A DNA stretch of 64,000 bases, taken from assembly GCF_009847015.1 (NCBI RefSeq), contig NZ_WVEM01000005.1, forward strand, positions 248,001-312,000, written 5' to 3'. How positions within the stretch are numbered: position 1 is the first letter of the stretch; each line of letters begins with the position of its first letter. The DNA comes from Sunxiuqinia indica. GTDB taxonomy: Bacteria; Bacteroidota; Bacteroidia; Bacteroidales; Prolixibacteraceae. Below are positions 49,866 through 59,327 of the stretch, in pieces. The position numbers were made by a program, and so were the translations under genes. The notes beneath the pieces are model-generated. The model worked only from the letters and a program-made list of their open reading frames with translations, was not told the origin of the DNA and ran no database searches.

Positions 49866-51956
49866 ATGCTTAAAGCGATATATCACTTCATTACGAAACC
49901 CTATTTATTATCAACAAGTGAAGATAAACGAAAAATTATCGGACTTCACATTGTTTTGTTTCTGGGATTACTATATTCATTAACCGACTTTACTATTTCT
50001 ATTTCAGGTTATAATCTGAATGAATGTATTCCTGGGGATGTTTCAATAATGGCAATCACGATTGTTGGCCTGTATTGTTTGCGCAATGCACGTCCTCAAT
50101 GCGCTGTAAATACCGTATTTCTTATACCTTTTGCCGTCTATTTCTTTTTTATCTCGTCGCAGTATTCAATTCTTCCAATAAAGAATGCTCTTCCCTACAC
50201 CGTGTGGTCGCTCATTCCCGGATTTTTATTCATTCTTCTTTTAAGTAGCAAAACCGGACAAAAATTACTGATTAACTATGCAGTGAGCATTGTTACAGTT
50301 TGCTTTCATTTATACAAGGCAGGTCGTTTGGGAGATGCAACAGGTATCTATTGGCCAACCGACGAGCTAATATTAAACCCTCTGCTAATCATTACAATTG
50401 CTTTTACGGTAATTTTTCTCATTTCCACCAATTACGAACTTGTACTTAAAGAACTACGAAATCAGGTTGAAACAACCGATTACCAAATTAACAATACGGT
50501 AAAAACGTTTCAGCAAGGGGTTTTATTAATGCGCATCATTAAAGATGAAATGAACACTCCTATTGGGTTGAAGGTCATCAAAACGAACCCGGCATTTCAA
50601 CGGATGTTTAAGATTAATCCTCGGGAAATTCATAATACCGACGCAGATGTTATTTTCCCAAAAGTTTTTCGCAACTCATTCGACTGGAACAACCACTATT
50701 TACACAGCAAAACAAAACAACGGACCGAGATTTTTGTAGAGCACCTCGACAAGTGGTTCGATGTTTATGTGCTGAATCCCGGCTCAGATCAGATTGCCAG
50801 TATTTTTTATGACACAACCACTCATAACGAAACCATAAAAGAATTGGGGGACAGCCGCAGGCGTTACAAGGTCTTGCTGGAAGCAATTCCAGACATCTTC
50901 TTCATTATCGATAAAGATGGCATCTACATGGACTTTGTCATTAAAGAATCGGAGTTGATTCAGATTAATGCTGATGATATTATTGGAAATTCTATTTTCG
51001 AGGTTGGTTTTTCTGAAAAGATGTCGCGGAAAATCTTTCAATGTATTCAGGATGCCATTAGCCGGGATACCATTGAGACCATTGAATATGCGTTAGATGT
51101 AAAAAAAGGAACCGCGATGTTTGAAATGCGCATTGCCCGTTTAGATGATAACTCAGTCATTTCGATCGCCCGCGATATTACCAAACGAAAAATAGCTGAA
51201 ATTCGCCTGGAAGAAGCCAAACATAAAGCAGAAGAAGCAGACCAGTTGAAATCAGCCTTTTTAGCCAATATTTCTCATGAAATCAGAACTCCGATGAATG
51301 CGATTATTGGATTTTCAAAAATGATTGGTTCTTCGGATTTCGACCTGGAAGAAAAAAATAAATTCATCGACATTATCGTCTCCAATGGTAAATTACTTAT
51401 GGAAATGATCAATGACATGATCAGCCTTTCGAAGATTGAAAGTAAACAGGTGTATGTAAAAGAAAGCTTTTGTAAAGTTAATGACCTGATGGTTGACCTT
51501 TACCGTGAGTATAGTTTTGATTTGACTTCAAAACCGATCCGATTGAAACTAAACAACCAAAATGCCAATCCCAAGTTTGGTGTTGTAACCGACAAACAAT
51601 TACTAAACGAAATATTAAAAAAACTGCTCGATAATGCCGTGAAGTTCACCAATGAAGGAGAAATTGAGTTTGGCTATCAAATGGATGGTAAAGAGCGACT
51701 CCAGTTTTTTGTAAGGGATACCGGCATTGGAATTGATGAGGCCCAAATCATCCGCATCTTCGAACGCTTTCATCAACTAGACAATAAGACAACCCGGAAA
51801 TACGAAGGGACGGGACTGGGACTGGCGATTGCTCAACATTACGCTAGCTTACTGGGCGGCCCAATTGAAGTTAATTCAGAAATCGACAAAGGCTCCAGAT
51901 TCTATTTCAGTATACCTTTTAAAAACGGAGAAGGAACCCTTCAGGTCGTTCGTTAG
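49866..51956 (+). CDS. Membrane PAS sensor histidine kinase
   Basis: This 696-residue orphan kinase has about six hydrophobic helices in residues 18-195 (HIVLFLGLLYSLTDF, VFLIPFAVYFFF, LLIITIAFTVIFLIS and others), a first PAS-like region near 210-315 (FQQGVLLMRIIKDEMN), a second at about 325-440 (AIPDIFFIIDKDGIYMDFV) and a coiled linker. HisKA has ANISHEIRTPMNAIIGF (His471), and the ATPase has DNAVKFTNEGEIEFG, DTGIGIDEAQI and GTGLGLAIAQHYASLLGG. There is no receiver domain. The phosphorylation partner is unknown. The stop overlaps the convergent DUF5103 gene by four bases. Confidence 0.92.
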   Translation: MLKAIYHFITKPYLLSTSEDKRKIIGLHIVLFLGLLYSLTDFTISISGYNLNECIPGDVSIMAITIVGLYCLRNARPQCAVNTVFLIPFAVYFFFISSQYSILPIKNALPYTVWSLIPGFLFILLLSSKTGQKLLINYAVSIVTVCFHLYKAGRLGDATGIYWPTDELILNPLLIITIAFTVIFLISTNYELVLKELRNQVETTDYQINNTVKTFQQGVLLMRIIKDEMNTPIGLKVIKTNPAFQRMFKINPREIHNTDADVIFPKVFRNSFDWNNHYLHSKTKQRTEIFVEHLDKWFDVYVLNPGSDQIASIFYDTTTHNETIKELGDSRRRYKVLLEAIPDIFFIIDKDGIYMDFVIKESELIQINADDIIGNSIFEVGFSEKMSRKIFQCIQDAISRDTIETIEYALDVKKGTAMFEMRIARLDDNSVISIARDITKRKIAEIRLEEAKHKAEEADQLKSAFLANISHEIRTPMNAIIGFSKMIGSSDFDLEEKNKFIDIIVSNGKLLMEMINDMISLSKIESKQVYVKESFCKVNDLMVDLYREYSFDLTSKPIRLKLNNQNANPKFGVVTDKQLLNEILKKLLDNAVKFTNEGEIEFGYQMDGKERLQFFVRDTGIGIDEAQIIRIFERFHQLDNKTTRKYEGTGLGLAIAQHYASLLGGPIEVNSEIDKGSRFYFSIPFKNGEGTLQVVR

Positions 51957-53236
51957 AAATCGGCTTTTAGTTGTTTGTAGCCTACCAACTGATCATACCT
52001 GCCGGATATGCCTTTATAATATACGAAAATCTGATACTCATTTTCGGTTTCGTAATGCGAGCCTTCAAGAACCGTCGCATCGGCCTTTTTACTACCTTCT
52101 GGAACATAAACATACTGGTAGTTGTAATACCCTTGCTTCAACAATAGTGTCAATTCATAGCTGGCGGTTTCATAATTCCAGGTCATCTCATTACTTTTAT
52201 TGGCATTCCAACTGGTCAATGCTCCAAATACATTCACCGACCCGCCAACCAATTGTGCTTCTAACGGCAAAGTAAAATGCACAAAAAAGTAATCGCACTC
52301 GGTGTCATAATCATCTACCCTATCCTGGCTTTCAACAACGTACTTTCCATTCATTTCTTTATACGGAAAATATTTCTTATTTGCCCGAAGCTCATCTGCC
52401 ATCAATGTTGCATGATAATATGGTCTGAAAAAATCGATTGACGCGACATTCTCCCCGGTATACTTTCGGGTACGAATATCAAAATACCGATATTCATTTC
52501 CCCCGGGAAAAACGTTTTCTTTATCGTAATTATAATCCAACTCATGCTCCTTAATAAAAAGTGGTTTCAAATCCCGAATTGCGGTATCCCACCTTCCATT
52601 TTTCATGATCACCACTTTCACCTCTTCTCTTGGATTAAGAATCGGTAAATTTTCGTGATAAATTGTAAAGTCAACTTCCTGGTTATCTCCTTTAAACGGA
52701 TCGAACGTAGCCCGTTTCACAATTCCCGCAACTCTAACCTTGGGTTCAAGAACCTGAAACCTGCGGGTAAGCACTAATTTCTCTTTATCCTGATCTTCGT
52801 ATACAACTAATACATAATTACCCGACTTGGTAATGCGCACATCATCATTTGGCACCCGGATCAGGTAATTGACATATGTCATTGTCGTATTAAAACTGGG
52901 GGCATAATCGGTCACAGGATTATCAAAAAATCCATCTAAATATTCATTCTGAAGGATGTATGATTCATTCCAATCAGCATCGCAATGCAAGATCGTATAG
53001 TAGTAGTTTTTTGTTTCGTTTGATAAATCATCAAACTTAAAAATCAGATTAACATCACTTCCCGATTCATAGATTGGATCACTAAGCTCATATCCCTCCC
53101 GAAAAGCCTTTACCGTTCTGATCTCTTCTTTGAAAACTGCATTTTCATAATGGTACTCGCTCTCATTTTGCGCCTGAGAATTTAATGTAAAAATAACGCA
53201 GCAATTCACGACTATTATATAAACTAAAACCCGCAT
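51953..53236 (-). CDS. DUF5103 / type IX secretion system plug-like protein
   Basis: This 427-residue exported protein belongs to the family first known as DUF5103 and later linked to the T9SS plug that closes the SprA translocon. A signal peptide (VLVYIIVVNCCVIFTLNSQAQ) precedes two beta-sandwich domains. Characteristic segments are YYTILHCDADWNESYI, LDGFFDNPVTDYAPSFNTTM, FDPFKGDNQEVDFTIYHE, GGNEYRYFDIRTRKY and the final YYKGISGRYDQLVGYKQL. The family length is matched. A T9SS substrate is present in the window (pectate lyase at 14249-15673), consistent with a working system, though no other T9SS genes are seen here. Confidence 0.85.
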   Translation of the reverse strand: MRVLVYIIVVNCCVIFTLNSQAQNESEYHYENAVFKEEIRTVKAFREGYELSDPIYESGSDVNLIFKFDDLSNETKNYYYTILHCDADWNESYILQNEYLDGFFDNPVTDYAPSFNTTMTYVNYLIRVPNDDVRITKSGNYVLVVYEDQDKEKLVLTRRFQVLEPKVRVAGIVKRATFDPFKGDNQEVDFTIYHENLPILNPREEVKVVIMKNGRWDTAIRDLKPLFIKEHELDYNYDKENVFPGGNEYRYFDIRTRKYTGENVASIDFFRPYYHATLMADELRANKKYFPYKEMNGKYVVESQDRVDDYDTECDYFFVHFTLPLEAQLVGGSVNVFGALTSWNANKSNEMTWNYETASYELTLLLKQGYYNYQYVYVPEGSKKADATVLEGSHYETENEYQIFVYYKGISGRYDQLVGYKQLKADF

Positions 53237-53293
53237 TTGTTTGATCTTTTTTTATCTAAGTTCTACATTTTCAAGTCAGAACTTACGATTACT

Positions 53294-53327
53294 GTTTAAA
53301 CGCTCTTTGGTTCGAACGTTTAAACGT
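53294..53327. promoter_or_regulatory. Repeated GTTTAAACG palindromes upstream of nqrA
   Basis: GTTTAAACG (53294-53302) and ACGTTTAAACGT (53316-53327, a perfect 12-base palindrome) flank a short TTCGAA palindrome. The spacing between centres is about 24 bases, roughly two helical turns, as for a dimeric repressor or activator. It lies about 40 bases upstream of the nqr promoter. The regulator is unknown. Confidence 0.45.
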
Positions 53328-53366
53328 ATATAAATATTTCAATCTTTATAAGTTTGTAAAACAAAG

Positions 53367-53398
53367 ATTGTGAAAAGTTTTTTAAATATGTACTTTTG
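53367..53398 (+). promoter_or_regulatory. nqr operon promoter (Bacteroidota type)
   Basis: ATTG at 53367-53370 and TACTTTTG at 53391-53398 match the -33 TTTG and -7 TAnnTTTG elements with a 20-base spacer. The predicted transcript start is about 25-30 bases before the nqrA ATG. Confidence 0.6.
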
Positions 53399-53432
53399 CC
53401 ACCCTAAATAATAACTACAACAAGGGATTACA

Positions 53433-54785
53433 ATGTCAAAGCATTTTAAATTGAAACGCGGATTCAATATCCGGTTGAAAGGAACTGCCGAGGTGGTTCT
53501 GGAGGATGCTCCCGCACCGAAAACAGTAGCCCTAAAGCCAACTGATTTTCCAGGCTTAACGCCTAAGCTGAAAGTGAAAGCAGAAGCAAAGGTAAAAGCT
53601 GGTGATGCCCTCTTTTTCGACAAGTACAATCCAGAAATTATATTTACATCTCCCGTAAGTGGTACAGTAAAGTCTGTCAACCGAGGCGAGCGTAGAAAGG
53701 TTTTAGAGATTGTGGTTGAGCCCGACAGCACTAGTGAATATATCAAATTCACAAAGGCTGATCCGTCAACCTTGTCACGTGAACAAATTCGGGAACAAAT
53801 CCTAAAAAGTGGCATCTGGCCATTTATTAAGCAACGTCCTTATGGTGTCTTAGCAAAGCCCGGCGATGTACCAACCCACATCGCTATTTCAGCTTTCGAT
53901 TCATCACCACTGGCACCTGATTTCGATTTCTTGTTCTCCAAAGAGCAAGCAGCACTTCAAACCGGAATCGATGCAGTAAGCAAACTAACGGATGGAAAAG
54001 TATTTTTGGGATTATCCCCGGAACAATCTTCCGGTGTATTCTCGAAACTGAAAAACGTTGAAACCAATACATTCAGCGGTCCACATCCGGCAGGAAATGT
54101 AGGTATCCAAATCAGTAAAGTTTGCCCAATTGGCAAAGACGATCTTATTTGGACACTAAGTCCACAGGCGCTTGTTTATATTGGTCGTTTATTTGCTACA
54201 GGGCAGGTTGATTTCAGTAAAACGATTGCTTTGACAGGCTCGGAGGTGAAAACTCCCAAATACATAAAAACCATCCACGGAACTGAATTGACCGACCTTT
54301 TAAAAGGAAAAACAAAAGGAGAAGTCAAAGAAAGAATTATCAGTGGAAATGTACTGACCGGGGAAAAAGTTGATTCAGATAACTTCTTGGGTTATTTCGA
54401 TCAACAAATCACAATTATCCCTGAAGGTGATGAGTATGAATTTATGGGCTGGGCTGCTCCTGGCTTTGATAAATTTTCAGCCAGCAAGGCCTTTTTCTCC
54501 AAGCTTCTTCCAAAAAAAGAGTATGCGCTGAGTGCCAACATGCATGGTGGTGAACGCGCATTTGTTCTTTCGGGACAATACGAAAAATTCCTTCCGATGG
54601 ACCTACTGCCAGTTCATTTGCTAAAAGCCATTTTGGTTAACGATATCGACAAAATGGAACAACTCGGAATTTATGAAGTAATTGAGGAAGATTTGGCTTT
54701 ATGTGAATATGCCTGTACATCCAAAATCAAAGTACAGAATATTTTACGTGAAGGAATCAACTCAATGATTAAAGAGTTAGGATAA
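53433..54785 (+). CDS. nqrA: Na+-translocating NADH:quinone reductase subunit A
   Basis: NqrA is the cytoplasmic, quinone-associated subunit of the Na+-pumping NADH dehydrogenase. The 450-residue protein begins LKRGFNIRLKGTAE and has the biotin-carrier-like segment KVKAGDALFFDKYNPEIIF and SPVSGTVKSVNRGERRK, then family blocks RPYGVLAKPGDVPTHIAIS, FSGPHPAGNVGIQISKVCPI and GLYEVIEEDLALCEYACTSK-like ending (GIYEVIEEDLALCEYACTSK). It is the first gene of nqrABCDEF, preceded by a good promoter. The pump supplies a sodium gradient, fitting a marine or anaerobic lifestyle and sodium-coupled symport. Confidence 0.97.
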   Translation: MSKHFKLKRGFNIRLKGTAEVVLEDAPAPKTVALKPTDFPGLTPKLKVKAEAKVKAGDALFFDKYNPEIIFTSPVSGTVKSVNRGERRKVLEIVVEPDSTSEYIKFTKADPSTLSREQIREQILKSGIWPFIKQRPYGVLAKPGDVPTHIAISAFDSSPLAPDFDFLFSKEQAALQTGIDAVSKLTDGKVFLGLSPEQSSGVFSKLKNVETNTFSGPHPAGNVGIQISKVCPIGKDDLIWTLSPQALVYIGRLFATGQVDFSKTIALTGSEVKTPKYIKTIHGTELTDLLKGKTKGEVKERIISGNVLTGEKVDSDNFLGYFDQQITIIPEGDEYEFMGWAAPGFDKFSASKAFFSKLLPKKEYALSANMHGGERAFVLSGQYEKFLPMDLLPVHLLKAILVNDIDKMEQLGIYEVIEEDLALCEYACTSKIKVQNILREGINSMIKELG

Positions 54786-54819
54786 ATGATGTTGTTCTCA
54801 AAACAAAATAGATAATTCA

Positions 54820-55977
54820 ATGAAAGCGTTAAAGAACTTTTTTGAGAAAACGAAACCATATGTACAGAAAGGAGCCAAATACCATTGGCTACATTCGACA
54901 CACGATGCTTTCTTTACATTGGCCTTCGTCCAGAAAGATACATCCAAATCAGGAACTCATATCCATGATTATATTGATTTGAAAAGAACCATGGGAATCG
55001 TGGTTTTTGCTCTTGTCCCTGCATTACTTATGGGAATGTACAATATCGGGTACCAACACTTTGGTGCTTTAGGCCAATTGGAAACGGCTGCATTTTTCGA
55101 TCTGTTTCTTTTTGGATTCCTAAAAGTACTGCCTGTTATTCTTGTCTCATACATTGTTGGATTGGGTATTGAATTTATTTTCGCCCAATTCCGAGGTCAT
55201 GAGGTGAACGAAGGATTTTTGGTTTCCGGTATTTTAATTCCGATGGTAATGCCGATCAATACACCTCTTTGGATGATTGGTGTGGCCACAGCCTTTGCTG
55301 TTGTATTTGGAAAAGAAGTATTTGGAGGAACGGGAATGAATATTTGGAACCCGGCACTCGTCGCCCGGGCATTCTTATTCTTTGCTTATCCGGCACAAAT
55401 GTCTGGTGATTCCGTGTGGATTTCAGCCAGTGGGATTGAAAAAATGGCAGATGGTTTTACCGGTGCAACGCCGATGGCCCAAGCTGTTTTAGGAGAAACA
55501 AACCTTAATGTTTGGGATGCCTTTGTAGGTTTGATACCCGGCTCAATTGGCGAAACTTCAACATTAGCCATTCTTATTGGTGCTGCAATTCTTATCATCA
55601 CCGGTATTGGAAACTGGAAAATTATGCTCTCGACTGTTTTAGGTGGACTGTTTATGGGTATTCTGTTGAATATTTTTGCAGTAAATGCTTATATGGAAAT
55701 GCCTTTCTGGGAACACTTAATCATTGGAGGATTTGCATTTGGTGCTGTATTTATGGCAACTGATCCGGTATCAGGAGCACAAACAGATAAAGGGAAATGG
55801 ATCTACGGATTTTTAATTGGTGTGTTAGCCATTTTAATTCGCGTAGTAAACCCTGCTTATCCGGAAGGAATGATGTTGGCCATCTTACTGATGAATACAT
55901 TTGCTCCACTGATCGACCATTACATCATTCAGGGCAATATCAAACGTCGTTTAAAACGTGTTCAACAGAGCGCTTAA
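54820..55977 (+). CDS. nqrB: Na+-translocating NADH:quinone reductase subunit B
   Basis: NqrB is a multi-helix membrane subunit that carries a covalent FMN. The 385-residue protein has ten or so helices, with family blocks DYIDLKRTMGIVVFALVPAL, GVATAFAVVFGKEVFGGTG, NIWNPALVARAFLFFAYPA and the flavinylation motif DGFTGATPMAQAV (Thr217 by position; usual SGAT here reads TGAT). VFMATDPVSGAQTDKGKW and NPAYPEGMMLAILLMN follow. It is 34 bases after nqrA. Confidence 0.96.
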   Translation: MKALKNFFEKTKPYVQKGAKYHWLHSTHDAFFTLAFVQKDTSKSGTHIHDYIDLKRTMGIVVFALVPALLMGMYNIGYQHFGALGQLETAAFFDLFLFGFLKVLPVILVSYIVGLGIEFIFAQFRGHEVNEGFLVSGILIPMVMPINTPLWMIGVATAFAVVFGKEVFGGTGMNIWNPALVARAFLFFAYPAQMSGDSVWISASGIEKMADGFTGATPMAQAVLGETNLNVWDAFVGLIPGSIGETSTLAILIGAAILIITGIGNWKIMLSTVLGGLFMGILLNIFAVNAYMEMPFWEHLIIGGFAFGAVFMATDPVSGAQTDKGKWIYGFLIGVLAILIRVVNPAYPEGMMLAILLMNTFAPLIDHYIIQGNIKRRLKRVQQSA

Positions 55978-55996
55978 TCCCTAAAAGAATAAAGAA

Positions 55997-56689
55997 ATGG
56001 ATAGGAACAGTAATGTTTACACATTTATATACGCATCGGGAATGGTGATTTTGGTTGCTGCCATACTTTCATTGGCTGCCATCAATTTAAAACCATTTCA
56101 GGATAAAAATATTGAGATTGAGAAAAAGCAAAACATTCTCTCCTCTGTCAATATAGCAGCTGATGCGACAAATGCAGAAGAAATCTACGCTGAAAAAATT
56201 GTCAATAGCTATATTGTCAATTCGAAAGGTGAGAAATTGGAAGGTAACGCTTTTACCGTTGACTTGAAAAAAGAACGTGCAAAAGCATCTGACCAACAAC
56301 AACTACCGGTTTTCGAATGCCAGATTGATGGCGACATCAAATACATTGTTCCACTTCGTGGAGCTGGTCTTTGGGGGCCAATCTGGGGATACCTGGCATT
56401 GAACTCCGATATGTCGACTATTTATGGTGCTTCGTTTGACCACCAGGGAGAAACTCCCGGACTTGGAGCCGAAATTTCTACGCAGGTTTTTCAAAGCCAG
56501 TTTAAAGGAAAAGAGATTTACGACAATGGCGAGTTAGTCTCAATCACCGTTGCTAAGTCAAATGAAACAGCTCCGGAAATCCATAAAGTCGATGCAATTT
56601 CTGGAGGCACAATCACATCAAAAGGATTACAGAACATGATTTCTGATGATTTGAGTCTCTATAATGCTTTTTTCAACCAGAAAAAATAG
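55997..56689 (+). CDS. nqrC: Na+-translocating NADH:quinone reductase subunit C
   Basis: NqrC is a single-helix subunit with a periplasmic FMN-binding domain. The 230-residue protein has one N-terminal helix (GMVILVAAILSLAAIN, residues 15-30). The FMN domain has LRGAGLWGPIWGYLAL, HQGETPGLGAEIST and the flavin-attachment region VDAISGGTITSKGLQ, where the usual SGATxT reads SGGTIT; the final Thr207 is the expected attachment site. It starts 19 bases after nqrB. Confidence 0.95.
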   Translation: MDRNSNVYTFIYASGMVILVAAILSLAAINLKPFQDKNIEIEKKQNILSSVNIAADATNAEEIYAEKIVNSYIVNSKGEKLEGNAFTVDLKKERAKASDQQQLPVFECQIDGDIKYIVPLRGAGLWGPIWGYLALNSDMSTIYGASFDHQGETPGLGAEISTQVFQSQFKGKEIYDNGELVSITVAKSNETAPEIHKVDAISGGTITSKGLQNMISDDLSLYNAFFNQKK

Positions 56690-56695
56690 AAGAAA

Positions 56696-57346
56696 ATGAG
56701 CGATAAAGAACCTTTATTTTCAAAGAAAAATTTAAAACTGCTTAGCGATCCGCTTGACAGCAGTAACCCGATTACCGTGCAGGTTCTGGGTATTTGTTCG
56801 GCCTTAGCTGTAACCGCCCAATTAAAACCTTCGGTTGTTATGTCTTTATCAGTAATGGCAGTATTGGCATTCGCAAATGTTATTATCTCGCTGTTACGAA
56901 ATACAATTCCAAACCGGATTCGAATTATTGTTCAGCTGGTGGTAATTGCAGCCTTAGTAATTCTGGTTGACCAGGTACTGAAAGCATTTGTTTACGATGT
57001 AAGTAAGCAACTGTCAGTTTTTGTGGGCTTGATTATTACCAACTGTATCATCATGGGACGACTGGAAGCCTTTGCCTTAGGAAACAAACCCTGGCCGTCA
57101 TTCCTCGATGGGATTGGAAATGCCGCCGGCTACGGTGCAATTTTAGTTATTGTTGGTTTCTTCCGCGAGTTATTTGGAAGTGGCACACTTTGGGGATTTC
57201 GTATTATCCCAGAGAGCTGGTACATCGAAAACGGAGGTTTTTACGCCAATAATGGTATGATGATCTTGCCTCCTATGGCCTTAATAACTGTAGGAGCAAT
57301 TATTTGGGTTCAACGCAGCCGAAACCGAAAACTGATTGAAGACTAA
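56696..57346 (+). CDS. nqrD: Na+-translocating NADH:quinone reductase subunit D
   Basis: NqrD is a six-helix membrane subunit homologous to NqrE and RnfA/E. The 216-residue protein shows [22 protein letters not shown]-like N-terminal segment ([17 protein letters not shown]), [16 protein letters not shown] with the conserved Cys that helps bind the membrane iron-sulfur centre, and [14 protein letters not shown]. It begins 6 bases after nqrC and is followed by nqrE 20 bases later. Confidence 0.96.
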   Translation: MSDKEPLFSKKNLKLLSDPLDSSNPITVQVLGICSALAVTAQLKPSVVMSLSVMAVLAFANVIISLLRNTIPNRIRIIVQLVVIAALVILVDQVLKAFVYDVSKQLSVFVGLIITNCIIMGRLEAFALGNKPWPSFLDGIGNAAGYGAILVIVGFFRELFGSGTLWGFRIIPESWYIENGGFYANNGMMILPPMALITVGAIIWVQRSRNRKLIED

Positions 57347-57366
57347 CCCGCAAAAGAATTGAAATT

Positions 57367-57984
57367 ATGGAAAACCTGATTAATATATTTATCAAATCCA
57401 TCTTTATTGAGAACATGGTTTTTGCCTACTTCTTAGGCATGTGTTCTTATCTGGCGGTATCCAAATCAGTAAAAACGGCTACCGGACTTGGACTAGCTGT
57501 TATCTTTGTTTTGGGTATAACCGTTCCTGTTGATTACTTATTAGAAAACTATGTATTAAAAGAAGGAGCCTTAACTTGGTTAAGCCCAACTTTTGGTAAT
57601 GTTGACCTGAGTTTCTTAAGCTTTATCATGTTTATCGCAGTTATTGCATCCATGGTACAGTTGGTTGAAATGGTTGTTGAAAAATTTGCCCCGGTACTTT
57701 ATACGCAGTTAGGTATTTTCTTACCGCTAATTGCTGTTAACTGTGCTATTCTCGGGGGATCTTTGTTTATGCAGCAAAAAGCCTTTCTAAATATTGGTGA
57801 AGCTTCGGTTTATGGTTTAGGTTCCGGCGTCGGTTGGTTCCTTGCTATTGTTGGTATTGCTGCAATTCGTGAAAAAATTGAATACTCTCATGTTCCGGGT
57901 CCTTTAAAAGGTCTTGGTATAACCTTTATTGTTACGGGTTTAATGGGATTAGCATTCATGGGATTCATGGGAATAAAACTATAA
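57367..57984 (+). CDS. nqrE: Na+-translocating NADH:quinone reductase subunit E
   Basis: NqrE pairs with NqrD in inverted topology. The 205-residue membrane protein has [20 protein letters not shown] at the start (conserved Cys), [19 protein letters not shown], and the paired motif [17 protein letters not shown] with the second conserved Cys for the intramembrane iron centre. [18 protein letters not shown] follows. It is 20 bases after nqrD and 20 before nqrF. Confidence 0.97.
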   Translation: MENLINIFIKSIFIENMVFAYFLGMCSYLAVSKSVKTATGLGLAVIFVLGITVPVDYLLENYVLKEGALTWLSPTFGNVDLSFLSFIMFIAVIASMVQLVEMVVEKFAPVLYTQLGIFLPLIAVNCAILGGSLFMQQKAFLNIGEASVYGLGSGVGWFLAIVGIAAIREKIEYSHVPGPLKGLGITFIVTGLMGLAFMGFMGIKL

Positions 57985-58004
57985 TCAGATAAAAACTAAG
58001 AACA

Positions 58005-59267
58005 ATGATATTTTTAGCAGCTCAAGCTACAGTGGTTATTACCAGTATCGCCGTCTTTCTATTGATGGTGATCCTACTGGTTTCAATCTTACTGTTTGTC
58101 AAACAAAAGTTAACCCCATCGGGTGTTGTTAAAGTTGATATAAATAAAGGCGATACGGTACTTGAAACCAACCCTGGCGACACCTTGTTAACCACTTTGG
58201 GAAATAACAAGATCTTCCTTCCATCAGCATGTGGTGGTGGTGGAACTTGCGCCATGTGTCGTTGCCAGGTAGTCGATGGTGGAGGTTCAATTCTTCCAAC
58301 CGAAACCGGTTACTTCACCCGTAAAGAGCAAAACGACAATTGGCGTTTAGCTTGCCAGGTAAAAGTAAAAGAAGACATGGAGTTGAAGATTCCTCAGGAA
58401 ATTATGGGAATCAAAAAATGGGAATGTGAAGTGGTTTCCAACGACAACGTGGCGACCTATATTAAAGAGTTTGTGGTAAAATTACCTGAAGGTGAAAACT
58501 TAGATTTCAAATCGGGAGGTTATATTCAAATTGATGTTCCTAAAATTGAAGTTGACTTTAAAGACATTGAAGTTGATGACAAGTTTAAACCTGAGTGGGA
58601 ACAATTCAATCTATTCGACCTGAAAATGAAAAACCCGGAACCAACATTCCGTGCCTACTCTATGGCTAACCACCCTGCCGAAGGAAATATTGTAATGCTA
58701 AACATTCGTATTGCAACTCCTCCTTTCGACCGTGTTAATGGAGGTTTCCAAAAGCTAAACCCTGGTATTTGTTCTTCTTACATCTTCTCACGCAAACCAG
58801 GTGATAAGGTAACAATTTCAGGCCCTTATGGAGAGTTCTTTTTAAAGGAAAATGATAACGAAATGATGTTTATTGGTGGAGGTGCAGGTATGGCTCCCAT
58901 GCGTTCGCACTTGTTTCACCTGTTCCATACCCTGAAAGAATCGGATAAAAAAATTACTTTTTGGTACGGTGCCCGTTCCTGGAGAGAAGTTTTTTACTAC
59001 GACCAATTCCGAGATATTGAAGAGAAATTCCCGAACTTTTCATTCCACTTGGCTTTATCTGACCCACAGCCGGAAGACAACTGGGATGGACCAAAAGGGT
59101 TTATCCACCAAGTAATTCACGATATGTACCTTGGTAAACATGATGAACCGGAAGAAATTGATTACTATTTGTGTGGACCTCCAATGATGAACGATGCCGT
59201 TCAGAAAATGCTTTATGACTTAGGAGTTCCTGATGAAAATGTAATGTTTGACGACTTTGGAAGCTAA
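58005..59267 (+). CDS. nqrF: Na+-translocating NADH:quinone reductase subunit F
   Basis: NqrF is the NADH-oxidising entry subunit. The 420-residue protein has one N-terminal helix (about residues 9-32), a [2Fe-2S] ferredoxin domain with ACGGGGTCAMC and a distal Cys (Cys76, 82, 85, 117), and a flavodoxin-reductase module: FRAYSMANHPAE (FAD), GPYGEFFLKENDNEMMFIGGG, GAGMAPMRSHLF (NADH) and YYLCGPPMMNDAVQKML. The last gene of the nqr operon; a strong terminator follows. Confidence 0.98.
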   Translation: MIFLAAQATVVITSIAVFLLMVILLVSILLFVKQKLTPSGVVKVDINKGDTVLETNPGDTLLTTLGNNKIFLPSACGGGGTCAMCRCQVVDGGGSILPTETGYFTRKEQNDNWRLACQVKVKEDMELKIPQEIMGIKKWECEVVSNDNVATYIKEFVVKLPEGENLDFKSGGYIQIDVPKIEVDFKDIEVDDKFKPEWEQFNLFDLKMKNPEPTFRAYSMANHPAEGNIVMLNIRIATPPFDRVNGGFQKLNPGICSSYIFSRKPGDKVTISGPYGEFFLKENDNEMMFIGGGAGMAPMRSHLFHLFHTLKESDKKITFWYGARSWREVFYYDQFRDIEEKFPNFSFHLALSDPQPEDNWDGPKGFIHQVIHDMYLGKHDEPEEIDYYLCGPPMMNDAVQKMLYDLGVPDENVMFDDFGS

Positions 59268-59289
59268 TTCCAGCAATCAAAAAAAATAC

Positions 59290-59327
59290 AGAGAGCTTTC
59301 AACTGCAGTTGGAAGCTCTTTTTTTTA
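59290..59327. terminator. Bidirectional terminator between nqrF and tadA
   Basis: GAGCTTTCAACTG and CAGTTGGAAGCTC form a near-perfect 13-base stem (one T-G mismatch), with a run of T after it on the plus strand and an A-rich flank before it that gives T on the minus strand. It ends at the tadA stop codon. Confidence 0.85.

Noticed and set aside
53310-53320. GGTTCGAA resembling a tRNA T-loop
   Set aside because: No matching acceptor, D or anticodon arms around it; it is part of the AT-rich palindromes upstream of nqrA.
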